Of a stretch of DNA of 64,000 nt, positions 46,523 through 60,219 are shown one piece after another. The position numbers were made by a program, and so were the translations under genes. Origin of the DNA: Thuidium tamariscinum (taxonomy: Eukaryota > Streptophyta > Bryopsida > Hypnales > Thuidiaceae); the NCBI GenBank assembly GCA_947034885.2, contig OX344749.2, positions 34,343,182 to 34,407,181 on the forward strand, read 5' to 3'. How positions within the stretch are numbered: position 1 is the stretch's first letter; every line of letters starts with the position of its first letter. The notes below the pieces were generated by a model that was given only the letters and a program-made list of their open reading frames with translations, was not told where the DNA came from and made no database searches.

Positions 46523-49503
46523 CGTTTTCAAGGTCTTTCCTGCACTTCGCTCCTGCCTTTTCTGACCGCCGTAACCAACAGCAGCTCATCTTTTCCAGTA
46601 CACTGGGCTGGTCTCAATTCGCAAGAAGGAAGGAGCCTGGCTTGGTTAATCAGTTTTAAGGATACTGTTTTTTAAAGAACATTGGGTCTACACGCTGTCA
46701 CTTAAGTGACTGCAAAGAGAAATTCAAACACGGTGATCAAAATTTGATCCCGGCTGAAACGGATTTGGCTGTAGTACCAAAAGATCTCCATGAAACTTCC
46801 TGAAAACCATAGTCTTGCATGTGTTTGAATGCTTGAAATAGTTTCCTTCTCTTCAATTTTTTCCATGCTGTATTGAGAGTATTTGTGAAGTGAACAACGT
46901 CACGAGCCATACATCAAACCGCGATAGGGGGCTCTAATCCCTCCTTTATTCCATAGATACAATGTCAACACTTGCTAATTCTCCCCACTGTTTTGCAACT
47001 ACGTCAAAACTTGACACAAATTTAGGAGTTTAACTTCCTTATTGAGACAAAAAATGCCACTAATTAGCAAAGGAATGCCCTCAGCATAGTCAAAGTAAAC
47101 ATTCATCAGTAGCATTAGAAATGTGAGAGGGTGGTTTGGCACTAGAATAGCGCCTTCGGTTGTTCTTTTAAAACCAACAAGTATCACCAACTCAATAATA
47201 GTACCTCAATTTTGTAATCAATTTCGTCAACTTGTTCATTCCTTTGTTCCCACCAATGATTCTAGAACTAGTTTAAGGAATTTAGTGCAATATACTACCT
47301 TCAAGACAAGCACATATCAACTTTGGCTACCTTGAGGGTGAATAGTGTTAAAAAAAAATAGAAAATAAAGGATTTTGCATGTTGTCAAGGAATATTGAAA
47401 ATACTATGACACAAAATTGACTAAATAGATGCTAATTCCATCGTGGAGGAAGTTGCAAATTGGCTATCAAATTGTATCATTTGCTGCAATTTTGGCTAAA
47501 ATGTCTACAGTGAAGGCCCTTTTTTACAATGTAATAGTAGCGCAAGTTTGTTTTTTTGAAAACTCAGCTAATTTAGCCAGTTTTGAGATCGCTGGTTCCC
47601 ACATATTCCTTCTAGAAAAGTGAGCCGAACCATTCGTAGTGTATGGCATCCTCAGCATATCCAGAGCTTGGATTCTCAGCTGCATGACAACAGATATTCA
47701 CACTGCTCACGCATTCAAGTCGCAATAGATTTCAGTAGGACCAGGTGTCACAGTTCACAATCGCAGCATCTCGACTCTATTGCTTGTTTCCAAATCCAAC
47801 CCTGCATGATTCTGAGCCCAAGCATCTCATCTCAAAATTTCATCTCCAAGTAGTAGAAACTTCCAATTAGCGTTGCTCAAATCGCCTCTATTCTCGGAAC
47901 ACAAGCGTCAAATCTTGACACTCTCAGAAATAAATTTTAAATTTCGTCCCTGCTATTTTGCATCCATCGCTGACGGTGTCCAGAAGAATGGAGGTGACGA
48001 GCTTTGAGTGCATTCTCCAAACAAACATTGTCTTCAACACTGAATTGTATTTTCGTCACCACCTGGTCATTACCTGACCACGAGAGCATTATTCAGTAGA
48101 TCGACAGTGCCACAACCCCCCAATTTCTCTTGCAAGATTTCCCTGCCTCTTTCCGAAATTCACCTACACATCGCCCAATAATAATTGGTCTCCATTTAAC
48201 TTGCCGGCGAGCACAGGAGAAATCCGGAATGGGTACCAGGCCAATGTCCTTTGTGTGTCCGAATTCCATTCCATTTCAAGTGTGTCCTAGTGCATCCTAT
48301 TCTATCATCACTGGACATTGAAGATGGAAAGTTCTTCAAAAATTGCATAGATGAACACTTTGAATTTCTTCTCTCCAAACAAAATCACCTCTATTTTCGG
48401 AACCTGCAAAGCTCAGCTCGCAGCCGTAGAACATAACATGTTCATCTTGTACAAATCAAACAGCTTGCTACGTCGTTAACCTGTGTTCGAAAGTGGGACG
48501 AACCCTAAAACCCAGCCCTATCACGAAATCCTGCACGCAACCCAGGCACATGAAGCCCAAGACTCTTCCCCGCACAAGCTAAGGCAACCTCACGAGTGTA
48601 AGCAGGGAAGTGTAAGCAGGGACGATGAATTCGCCGGCTACAGCGGCGACTTCCACAGGAGAAAATTAATCCAATTACATGGAAATTGGGTAAATGTCCG
48701 TTAATATCCAAATTGCGTCCATCCCGAGTGTACTCCAGTGTATCCTATTCTATCATCATCACTGGACATTGACTATCGAAAGATTCAAAACTTCCACAGA
48801 TGGACATTTCGGATTTTTTTCCTCCAGTGTTCGTTCACACAAAAGTAATAATTTAACACTCCCACACTCGACCTTCCCAAAATTACTGAGTCCTTCGAAG
48901 CCCAGCCAGATTACGCCAATCCCGAGGTGGATCACTGGATCATGGTGGAGGATTAAGTTATCCCCAAGCACGCAATCACAAAAGCAGTCAGGGTTTTCTG
49001 CACCACAGGATGGGAAGATATGCATGGAAAGGAGCCCGGCCTTAATTTCTGTTATGCCCACAAGATGGGAGGGGACTTGGGAAGAGATTGGAGGAGGCTG
49101 AGAATCCATGCCGCCCAATCCAAAGCAACAACTTAACAGGGAGCATCGAGAATCAGGCAAAAGACTCGGAGAGTCGGAGAGACAGACAGACAGAGAGACT
49201 GAAGATCAGGTTCCAAAGGTCCCACGCAGAGGAGAGGAGTGTGTGAGTGGACTGGTTCACTGGTGGAATTGGGGGAAAAAATGGTTGCAATTTGCGAAAA
49301 TATGGTGGAAAAATCTATAAAATTTCTTTTTATAATAAAAATATAGAAAATAATTAGACTTTGATACTTGAAAAATGGTTCAATATGAGAATTGAAGGAA
49401 GCCAGCCAACAAAACTCAAAAGAATCTTGAACATTGGTTCAATTGAAACTGATGACTACATTAACCATTGGATAGACACTCTTTTTTGATAGTGGGATGT
49501 TGT
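46523..49503. other. Intergenic DNA, no gene recognised
   Basis: The composition is less AT-rich than the neighbours from 47.6 to 49.3 kb, but no reading frame shows a known family. A segment near 48250-48340 resembles 48700-48790, sharing gtatcctattctatcatc or gcatcctattctatcatc followed by actggacattga. Confidence 0.45.
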
Positions 49504-49504
49504 A

Positions 49505-50492
49505 CAGTCAGGTCCAGCTCAATTACGAATATTTGCAGTCACAGTTAAAGAAAATTTCACTACAGCCAACTTTGACACCCTCTCAAGGGCTGAAAAATTA
49601 GTTTTTTACTATGAAATTTTTTGTACAAGATCATTTCTAAGTTGATAACATATGTGGAAAATTTCAAGGCCAAAAGATTCACCCAAAAAAAGATATGCAA
49701 AATCTATCAACATGTGTACTTGTAAGCTTTCACTGCTGTCAACTTTGCCAATGTCTCAAGGATTGAAAACTTTTTCTTTTGGCATGAAATTTTTGGAATG
49801 AAATCATCTCTATGTTGATTATATGTGTGGAAAATTTCAAGGCCAAAAGATTCACCGAAAAAAAGATATTCAAAATGTACTAACATGTGTAGTTAAGAAA
49901 AAACTTTCACTACTACCAACTTTGACACCCTCCCAAAAATTGAAAAAAAAAGTTTTGGCCATGAAACTTTTTTCATGAGATCATCTTTGTGTTGATAACA
50001 TGTAAGATAAATTTCAAGTTCAAAAGATTCACACAAAAAATATATTTGAAATCTACCAATATGTACATCGAAGTTGGCAATAGTGAAATTGTCCCTTATA
50101 TTGACACATGGTAGTAGATTTCGAATATCTTTTTTGGAATAAATTTTTTGAATCTGAAATTTACGACACATATAATTAACATAGAGGTGATCTCATGACC
50201 AAAATTTCATGGCCAAATTTTTTTTTTTCAATTTTTGGGAGGGTGTCAAAGTTGATAGTAGTGAAGTTTTTTTCTTAACTACACATGTTAGTAGATTCTA
50301 AATATCTTTTTTTTGGTAAATTTTTTGACCTTGAAATTTGTCACATGTGTTATTAACATAGAGAGGATCTTGTGAAAAAAATTTCATGTTAAAAAAATAA
50401 TTTTTCAGCCCTTGGGAGGGCGTCAAAATTGGCAGCAGTGAAGTTTTGTTCCCTGTGTATGCAAGAATTCGTAATTGAGCTGGACCTGACTG
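49505..50492. mobile_element. TA-flanked foldback element with internal tandem units
   Basis: The ends CAGTCAGGTCCAGCTCAATT and the complement GAGCTGGACCTGACTG are inverted and flanked by TA (49503-49504, 50493-50494). The left arm holds about three units of roughly 180 bp (near 49540, 49730 and 49905), each with a ccaactttg(a/c)ca…ccaaaagattcac core. The right arm holds the same units inverted. The 988 bp could fold into one long hairpin. The TA flanks and CAGT ends suggest Tc1/mariner-type mobilisation. Confidence 0.85.
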
Positions 50493-50494
50493 TA

Positions 50495-53400
50495 CAGCAC
50501 CATTAGGAGATGTGGTTGATTTGTCATTGCATATTAAATTTTTTTGGTCTCTTAGCTTGCTCAATTGAAGAAATGGTGACCGCATGATTAGGACAAAGAC
50601 CCATTAGTAGACTATATATAGCAAACTTGATCACTAGTGGGTCAAATTGAACACATCTATGTAGTCTATACAAAGATTGTTCGCATTAGTGCATTTCAAA
50701 GGGCTCTATTTTGGTTGTTCAATTTCCAAATCTAAATTTTTATTGAGATTTTGATGCCCTTGAAACGGTAATAATTGCTAGTTCCAATTATAAAGTAACC
50801 AAGCCAAAAGATAGTACAAAAATTTGATGGATCATTAAGACTATTGCATTGATGGTGCTCTAATGTGAGTCGCCTTTTTCAAGAAGCTCACCTAGGCATT
50901 TGTCTCACCATTTGTATTTCATATGTTTAGGTCAATTTCAACATGTGTGAGCCAAAATGATTTAATTTTGAAATTTTGACTAGATGTAGAGTACTCTTTG
51001 TGTGAAGGAAGCAGGCTTTGCATTGACAAATGTTACCCCCATGAGAGCTAGCATTCAAATTATATGTTGAAAAATTACTTTTTGTCTATATATACATTGG
51101 CAATGTGACTAGCATAATTACTTGGGGTTTCATAATTATTGTGTATGATTCTAAATGATTACACGTAGGGATGGAAACAAAATAAAACATGCAAAAATGA
51201 AGATACAATGTTTAGATTCCTCTCATACAATACATTATTTTTCCCCTTAAAACTCAAAACCAACATTTGTCTTGCTATCAATGACTCTTACAATTAAAAT
51301 AATTGCACCCACTTATGCCATTTCTCTTTTCTTAATGGCCTTGCATGTAAAGGGTGGATTGAACAATTTATTAATTATGCACAAGCCCACTCCTAAAAGA
51401 TTTAACCCCTGAAGAACCAAGGAACCTACTTTGGACTTTTTGAGAACTTGGGCAAGTTCTATTGACTTCATAATTTGGAATTTTGCATGAATTTCTTAGG
51501 ATGAATGCTACTCATTATAATCTACGTGAAGCTTTGTTTTATGTCACTCTGGTAAAAATTGCAAAAGTTAGAAGATTTTTTTCAATTTCAATTCCAAACT
51601 AGGCACCAAAAAATATTTCTAAAAATATATAAATTATTTTTTTAGAATTTTATAGGTTCATACCTATCCAAAAAAATGAAGTAATTCACTTCAATTCCCA
51701 ATAATGAAGTAAAACTTATAAAGGTTTTCATTTTACAAGCAATGAAGGTAGAAGGAACATATAAATTTGTCTTTTGATCTCGATTTTGAATATTTTAAAA
51801 TAAAAATATATTTAAAGAATATCAATTGTTTAGAAGAATAATTTTTCCATTGAGATTAATAATTTTCAAATTTAGCATATTAGTTTTATCTTTCATTCAA
51901 TATAATCCCTTTTACTTTATTATTATTTTTAAATGAATATAAATTTCTTTTTTAAATTTCCACATATATTTCAACCCATATTTCAATGTATTGACTAAAA
52001 TGCAAAGGTTGAAGGACATAGTGTTTTTTCTTTTAAATGTTGAAATTGACAAAACTTCAGCTTTTGGAAGGATTAGAGTAGTCTACATTTTGAAGTTTAA
52101 GCACATTGAACTTGCAATCCATGAAGATTTTCATTCTAAATTTTTTAACAATATACTTGAGAAAATTAACCAGAGGATCCTATGATTGAATTCATCAAAA
52201 AATAAGTATTGATTAAGATTTTGACCTTGTTGTGAAGATGAGTATTTTGAAATAGTTTGGGCATATAAACACATTGGTCTTTTATTGGTTAATAATGCAA
52301 ACCCTCAAATTTTTTAGAAATAAGAAGATTAATACAATATCCAAATAAATGGATTTGAAATAGTACAAGAAAGTATACTAAGTTGATATGTAATATCTTA
52401 CATTCAAAGTTTTCATATCTACATTCAAAGTATAAGTTCCAAATAGCATGGTATCCTCACATTCCTTCAAACAACTTAATCTATTGCCCTCTTGTTGAAC
52501 ATCCCTAGTCCCATCTCTTGCCCTACTTCAAAATCAAAGAATGTTTCCAAACTCAATTTGTCTTTGATATTGTAAATCCAATGTACTTAAAAATTATGTT
52601 TACTCAAAGTTCTTGGAATATTGAATTTCTTGAAAATGATTTTGTAAAAGAATGGTAAAAATTATCAATATGGTATATATAGGAGCCTATACAAACTTTC
52701 ATTTGTCTCCAAATGAGGCAAATGGTACTTTTGGGATTTAAAAACATATCAGATGTTTAGATTATAGGAACTTAGCCTAATCTTCAACTAAAACCATTAG
52801 GAAATTTAATCATTCATTAGAAAAAAATTTAGGCTTGGAGAAGGTGTTTAGAATTGGACCAATAGTTTAATTTCAAAATTAATATTTTATTATAAAAATT
52901 TAGAACATAGAAAATAAAAAACTAGCACTCCACATCAAGTTTTTAGTTTGATTACCTTTTTTAATATTCATTTTCAAATTTTCAATTTAGACTTTGAGGA
53001 TCTTAGTTAAAGTTAAACAACCATCTAAAGACCTCAAATTATCTCTTAAGCAAACATTAAATTAATAATTAAAATAAAACAATGAAATAATAATAGTATT
53101 TTTTCTATATTTAGGATACAAAATTTTAATTTTAATTTTTTTTATAGAAATAACTTAGAAGTGAAATTAAATTTAAAAGCAAGATAACATAAGAATGAAA
53201 TATAAAATTATAAATGTAGTAATATTTGTATGGATGATAAAAATAAAAATAAAAATAAAAACAAATTTAAGATACATCCTAAAATAATGAAAAGGCAATT
53301 TTATGAGTTATAATCATAGCTATGCATTGACCTAAGGTTACCTTCTATTGAAACATGAAGGAAATTAGGTCTTTCAAACATTAAAGTCATTGTTAAAATA

Positions 53401-54422
53401 GGATTAAAGTAATTAAATTAATTCTTTATATAAATAAATAGGATATAAAATTAGAACAAAAACATTGAAAAAAAAATTCCGTGCATATTAGATAAAAATA
53501 GAAGAATAAATTAGAAATAGAATAAAAATATTTGTTTGAGGTGATGATTAAAGCAAAGTTAGAAATTAAAAATGGAATAAAACTTAAACGCAAAATTAAT
53601 ACAAGAATGAAATTTAAAATTAGAAATTAATTATTAATTAAATGCAAAATAAGAATAATAATAAAATTAAAATTAAATGTAAAAAACTTAAGATATATTC
53701 TAAAATAAATAAAAAGGTCATGGCCATTCATTGACCTAATAAAAGTAGCTTTTGATTAGTGTGAGTTTTTGGTTTAAAAAAACAACATTACCTCACTAGA
53801 TGAATTAGGTGGATTTTGTCCTTTATGTTTAATTTTGACCTTCAAAATGACACTTTCATTGTTGTTGAGTAACTTTAACCAAACAATTGCTCCTAAGTTT
53901 AGTTTCTACATCACTTCTAAATAATTGTGAAATGACAAGTCATTATTATATTTCATATTTGAACAAAATGGAAAAATATATTCCCTCTATTCCAAATTGA
54001 TCTTCTAGTTGGTCAAAATGTTTAGAATTTTGATGAAAACAATGCTATTTCAATCCATTTTGAAGTAGTAGTAGAGTTTGATGCACTCCATCTTGTCATC
54101 TAGAAACTTTGAGTTTGAGAGTCCTTTTCAAAGTGTAGTATTCAAATTATTGCAGTAAAATTAATGCTAACTAGAGGATCATTTTGGGATAAAGGAAATA
54201 GAAAAATATCAATCATAATTAGTGGTAGTAAAATAAAGCTTACCGAGTAAAGGATCACTATATATTTATGTTTTGCTGATATTTTGTTGTGACATAAAAT
54301 TTGAACAAACAATTTTCTCTTAATTTGAATTTTTTTTGGCAAAAAACTTCAAGGTTTATTGCCATTTTTAGCCACATTATTTTTGGAGGGTGTAATCTAG
54401 CACTATAATACCACCAATGACA
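50495..54422. other. AT-rich intergenic DNA, no gene recognised
   Basis: Extreme AT content with runs such as repeated aaaata near 53240. A lone TTAA|CCCCTGAAGAACC end occurs at about 51402 without a partner. Confidence 0.5.
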
Positions 54423-54644
54423 CTAGTATGTGAACATAGAAGTGTGAGCCTATGAGCCTTGAGCCTAAGTATAAGTGAGTATCCTACACTCATTGAAGGT
54501 ATTTATAACATAAACACCTATAATATAGGTGTTTACAACACAAATACACTATAACCTTTGAGGTGTCTATAATATAGACACCTATACTATAGGTGTTTAG
54601 AATTCTAAGCTCATACACTCACACTTTCTTTACTTACATACTAG
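54423..54644. mobile_element. 222-bp TIR element family C, copy 1
   Basis: It begins CTAGTATGTGAACATAGAAG and ends with the inverted CTTACATACTAG. The interior contains short palindromes such as CACCTATAATATAGGTG. It matches 60361-60582 over its whole length. CTAG is present at both ends of both copies. No coding capacity. Confidence 0.85.
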
Positions 54645-54774
54645 CTACTAAAATAATAGGACCCCCTGCCCCAAAAGCCTTGGTGATGTGAGTGTTGATT
54701 GAACAACTCGTTTCTAATATAACTTTATATATACTACGTTATTGGTACCAATCATTAAAAGAGATTTGGGGGCA

Positions 54775-55050
54775 TTAGAAGCCTACGAGTTATTTTGAGT
54801 TCCCAAATTATAGAAATGTATCATATTAGAACTTTGACGTGGTTGAAAGAATGCCACATCTACAAAATTAAAATTTTGAAATTTTTTTAATTCAATTTTA
54901 GGTTCATTAGCACTTTTTAGATTTAAAATTTTTTTTTTCAAAAATCCAAAAAATTTGGCCAATAGGACTTTTGTATAGTTTCTAGACAATATATGTAACG
55001 AGCTGGGGAATAGCCCTAAAACTGGCTTCCCTTGCCTTCAAATAGCTTCT
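54775..55050. repeat. Dispersed repeat family E, copy 2
   Basis: Aligns with 8095-8372 and 61225-61570; see copy 1. Confidence 0.6.
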
Positions 55051-55139
55051 AATAGAAGGGTGATCTAAAAGTGGCCTTGATTTAAAAGTGATCACTAGTA
55101 TAGAGGTTCATTTTGCTTTCATCAATGGAACAATGGTAT

Positions 55140-55296
55140 ACATTTGAAGAGGTGGTCACTTTTAGTGAACATTCTATTTCAACTTTAAAATCTTATAACT
55201 AATTCCAAAGAGGCCCAAAAATATGAAATGACTTGGATTAGATGCCAATTTTGATGTTTTTTCTACATAAATTTACTGGAAATTGTTTCTAGGAGT
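55140..55296. repeat. Dispersed repeat family H, copy 1
   Basis: Aligns with 62971-63130 (gaggtggtc(a/g)cttttag, ataactaattcca, aaatatgaaa, aaatttactg). Confidence 0.65.
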
Positions 55297-55340
55297 TTAG
55301 CTTCTACCAAATGCAATAAACTCTTAAAAGGTTGCTTTAA

Positions 55341-55992
55341 CCCCTAAATGCCTAAGGCACCCAAATTTGGTGTTTACAAAACTTTGAAGTTAAATAAACT
55401 CTAGCCAAATTATTATTTTTAATAGTTTATAATTTTGGAATTTTTTTTTGAAGCCTAGTTTTAGCATCAAAAATCCAATTTTGAAAATGATTGATTATGA
55501 TTTTGCTATTCAAGATTTTGTGCAAGGGGGGCCATTATTGCAATCTTGAATTTGTTTAGTATAGAGGGCTTTTGGAAAGGAGCCTCAAATACACTAGATC
55601 TTTGAGAAAAACAACACATTAGAGATTCATTTAAGAAAAATTTAGGATAGATTTGAGAAGCCATAAATTGATTGGGTTGATGCATGTTACATCCTTTAAC
55701 CAACCATACTTTTTTTGGTGACTTGAATTTTAGACTTGATATGTGAAAAGAGGATTGAAAGACTTCAAATCAATTTTAGAGCTTTAACATCCTCATGATC
55801 AAATATCATAATCTTTCAATCCATGAATAACATTGTTGTGTTTTCTTTTCCTAAGTAATCTCTAACATGTTTGGTTTGAATTTGTACAATAACATTTTTT
55901 TTTAAATTGATAAAGCTTATCAAAATGTTTGTTTTTTGTTCAATTTAAAGCAAATTCCTAGAAGCTCAAAAAAGGCCTTAGGCATTTAGGGG
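55341..55992. mobile_element. TTAA-flanked piggyBac-type non-autonomous element (subfamily 2, intact copy)
   Basis: The ends CCCCTAAATGCCTAAGGC and GCCTTAGGCATTTAGGGG are an almost perfect inverted repeat, flanked by TTAA at 55337-55340 and 55993-55996. It is 652 bp, non-coding, and the best-preserved copy of this subfamily. It provides the uninterrupted reference for the insertion in 21333-22381. Confidence 0.9.
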
Positions 55993-55996
55993 TTAA

Positions 55997-56572
55997 GAAC
56001 ACACTACCTTACAAATCCTCCCATAATTGAGAGTTAGTATTATGTTCTTTTTAGGCAATTTAATGCCCAATTTCCTAAAATAAAAATGGGAGGGTTGAAG
56101 CCTATAAAAGAAATTGAGGGCAAATGTGTTAAAAAATGCCACATTGTATTCATGGCCCTTCACACCATTGTCATAATGCTTCCACAACTTCATTTCATCC
56201 ATCATGCAAAGCCAATACATACAAAATTGCTTCCAAAGTTACATATTCAAAATTGCATACTCAAAATTGGCCTCCTTCAATTGAAGCCCCCTAAATGAAG
56301 GAACCAAACAACTTAAAACCTTCTTGAAAGAAAGGCCATATATATGGAATACTTTTTGCATGCGAAGCCATTCATATTTTTGGGTGTAGTTAGATGCAAT
56401 TTCAAAATTGTAGATAGTGGATTCTGGACTTCTGAGATTTGAATTTGAAGCTCATTATTTTTAATGGCCCAAACACATCAAGTTCTATTTGCACAATCAT
56501 ATGGGACAACAAAATAATGTGTGTAGGGAGGTTCCAAATTGCACCACATACTAAATAAATATATAGTATTCA
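55997..56572. other. AT-rich intergenic DNA between two TTAA elements
   Basis: No gene or repeat was recognised; only short unsupported open frames. Confidence 0.45.
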
Positions 56573-56576
56573 TTAA

Positions 56577-57485
56577 CCCCTAATAGCCCATTGTCTCCTC
56601 AGAGGATAATTTAGAATTCAGGTAGGTTCTGATGACTTCAATTTTTAGTGAAACTTTTTGAAACTTTCTCATAAGATAGTAAAACTAATTAGCTTTGTGG
56701 GAATTTAATTTTTATTTCAATTGGTGCTTGGGAGCAAAAGTTATATTACAAAAAGTCCAAATTTTCACTTGGCCGGTAGAAAAATAAATCCACAAAAACT
56801 TGAAATTGAAATTAAAATTGTTTTTATCTTATAGATTATATTTTTGTCTAAGTGTGAAGCTTTGATTCATTCCATTTGGATTAGTAATGTAAAAATCATG
56901 AACAATCTTGTTTTTTGGATAGTTTGAGCATCTTCTTGAAAAATAACTAACATGATTCATTTCTAAATGCAATTTTCACAATTTTTCAAAAAAAAATTGC
57001 TTAAAAAGGTTAAATTTCTTGCTAGAACAATCTCATTGTTGGGATTATCGTGTTTTGATCCCATCTTAGAGCTATTAACAATTTCATTTTTCTTTCAATC
57101 TTGAACCTACCTCTACTTAATAATTTTTTAAAGAATGAAAATCAAGCTTTTAAAAAAATTCCTAGACTTTCAACTCAATTCTTAAGTACAAAAAAAATTA
57201 AATTCAAAGTCCATAGTACAAAAAATTTCAATAAATGAGAATCAAAGTCATCTGAAATTGTAGGACAGTGCTCAGAAAAACTCTTTTTTTCAACTTTGAA
57301 TGCTCATATCTTCCAATCTATATAGTCAAACTTCATGAAATTTTTACCACATGATTTCAAACAAACAAAGTACAAGATTATATGGTTAAATTCTATTAAA
57401 AAAAAATTGTTTTTTGGATGAATACAACAAAAATGGCAATTTTGAGTGTTTTTTGACAGAAAAATGGCCTTGGGCCAAATAGGGG
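56577..57485. mobile_element. TTAA-flanked piggyBac-type non-autonomous element (subfamily 1, copy 2)
   Basis: The left end is TTAA|CCCCTAATAGCCC and the right end GGGCCAAATAGGGG|TTAA (TTAA at 56573-56576 and 57486-57489). It is 909 bp and aligns with 9068-9999. No coding capacity. Confidence 0.85.
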
Positions 57486-57489
57486 TTAA

Positions 57490-60215
57490 TTGGATGGCAT
57501 GCATGTTCAAATGAATAGAACTATTGACTATAAATTGTGAATTTGATTCATATTTTGTATTCACAGATTGTTAACTCCTAAGTGCCTAAGCCTTGGCAAG
57601 TGTGTTTTTCTTATGAAAAAATAGCATTCGCTTCTAGTAATCTCCAATGAAGCAAATTTTTCTTTTTTCAAAATCCAACCACATAGATGTTTTAAGAGCT
57701 TTCATATTAGTCTACAAACCAATTTTGAGTGTAAAATTGCAAAGGAGTTGTGAGATTATAACAAGAAAAATGTATATTTTCTATTTTTTAGTATGTTGCC
57801 TCTCCCCACAATGTTTTAGAAATTTGTATATAAAAGTTTTTTTGGGATTAATGGTGACATGGAAAAATACAAATAGTGTTAGCATACTAAAATGTACTTT
57901 CAAAAAGCTTAATTTCACTTGAAAAGCTATCAAATTCATTAGACAATCCACCTTGCAATTATGATAATACCATTTTTTCTATAACTAAAAATCACAAAAA
58001 TCTTCAAATCAACACTTGCATGTTGAAATTTTCAATGGTGAAAATCATGAAAATAGTTTACTCTTTCTACCAGGACCATTTTCAAAGCATTTGGATAAGT
58101 ACAATTTCTTAGATCTCAAATCAAGTGAAATTGGCAAGTTGTGCACTAAAGCAAAAAATGAAGTAGAATTGGCAAGCTTTACTCTCCACTAATGTTTCAT
58201 ATATGCGTTCACAGACCCCTAAATAATCAAATATTTACTTTTTTTTCTATGAAAAATGAAAGTTTCCAATAGTTAATACTAAAAATTGGCCGAAAAAAAA
58301 TTTCAAAATATTCAAAGGAATTTAACTGCCTATTTAGATTTGAGCTCAAATTTTCTGCGTGACCATATATGATTGCCGCCAGGTAATTACGGGTTAATTT
58401 GATTCATATTTTGTTCAAAAACTTCAAATCTCCAAATTCTTGTTTATATTTAAGATTCATGTTTAATATTGTTAAATTTTTTGGTACATTTTTATTGTTA
58501 AAAAAAATTTATTCATGTTTGTAGTTTATAATTTTGATGAATGTTTACTACTAACCCATTAAGTTCCTAGACTATGTTTACTTAAAAAACGGTCAGCAAG
58601 TGCCATTTCTAATACCACTAACAAATTTTTAGAATTAAATTTTTTTTAAATTAAATTATATATATTTCTATTTATTTAGTCAAACATGTAATCATAGGAT
58701 CTTTTAGTAAACTAGTTTGAGAACATGTGAAAAAAATTTCAAAGTTTTCTACTATGTAGATTGCAAGATATTAGTGTTTGAATGCTTTAAAGTAATTTTT
58801 TTCACCCAAAGGAAAATAGGGTAGTTGTACTTTAGAAGGTGACAATCATATGAAAAATGGTCAAAAACAATGGTACTTCTTTGGATTCATTGTAGAAGCT
58901 AAGTAGGGTATTTGCCTAAAAAATTCAAATTATTTGGATTTGTACAACATATAGGAAAAAAATCATAAGTAAAGAAAAATAATAAATGATTCAAAATACT
59001 AAATTGTTAAGAATTTATTTATTAGGAATTAAAAAATGCCAATCCCAATAGTTGAAATATTGTAATAATCAAATTACATCCCATGATTTTATTTTTGTCA
59101 AAAAAATATTGAAAATTGAATAAAATAAAAGACTTCAACATTTATTTTAGAGTAGAGAATGCAGAACTAGTTGCGAACAAAAACTCCTCATAATTTTTGA
59201 CTAATTGGTCAAAATGGAATAATTTAGATCTTTCCATACATATATATATTAATGAAAGAAACCAATTTCAAATTTTTGTTTTTGAAAAAAATGATTTTCT
59301 CCAATTTGCCTAAACTACCCATTTATGAAAAAAAACGGGGAAAAAACGGGGAAAAAAGTGACCTATCAAGCCATAACTTTTGACTCAAATTTCCAAAAGT
59401 CCTAAAGTTTAGCACACATGAAAGATATTCCTTGTCTACACCTTCTATTAAAAATTAGGCCTCAAATATAGAAATCTCTAGTCACACCTACTTGCCCAAA
59501 ATTGTTATGTTGTCAAATTTTGCAAGTTGGTCCTTTAGGGGTTAAGAAAACTATTCATATTTAGTTATTCATGTCAAAGCCTTCAATTTTCTAAATTCAT
59601 ATTTACTCTTAATTCCTAAAAGACAATGTAGTATTTTCAATCATCCATTTACAATTAGAATTTTTGTTTTTATTTTGAAATTAGTTTTCTAGATTTATAA
59701 ATATGTGGAAAGCTTTGAATCATTCCATTTTAATTTTAAAAATGGAAATTATGAGGTGTTTGTAGGTAGTCATGGAATCTCTACTTAGAAATAAACTATA
59801 AAGTTCTTTATTTAACTCAATTTTTAATACTTTTGGAAAACAACTAAATCATTGGATGTAGATTGATTATTACAACATTATAACCATTGGGATTGGCAAT
59901 TTTTGATTCCAATACTAAATTCTTAACAATTTAGTATTCTAAACACTTCTTCATTTATTTCTACTTACATTTTTTCAAGCATGAATATGAAATATTTTTG
60001 TTGAAATTTTCAATATGTATTCCCAACTTATTTTTGTAAGCTCTTATTGAGAGTTGCAAGTTGTAGGATTTACACATTTTTGAAAAAAATTTAAAAGATG
60101 GAATCTAAACATTTGAGATAAGTTGAAAATACTTCTTTTAGAAATCCAAGCATCATGATCTTGCACTTGATAGGGTTCTTATTCTATAAATTTTACAAGT
60201 ATATATTCTAATAAG
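57490..60215. other. AT-rich DNA with possible further TTAA element ends
   Basis: No gene. Possible degraded termini occur at 57571 (TTAACTCCTAAGTGCC), 58390 (ACGGG|TTAA), 58557 (CTAACCCATTAAG) and 59542 (TTTAGGGG|TTAA). They could mark one or two more elements, but pairing is uncertain. Confidence 0.4.
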
Positions 60216-60219
60216 TTAA

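Noticed and set aside
48483..49320. Less AT-rich stretch with several medium frames on both strands
   Set aside because: No frame shows family motifs, and no consistent splice model could be built.
51402..51420. TTAA|CCCCTGAAG resembling a piggyBac-type end
   Set aside because: No partner end found nearby.
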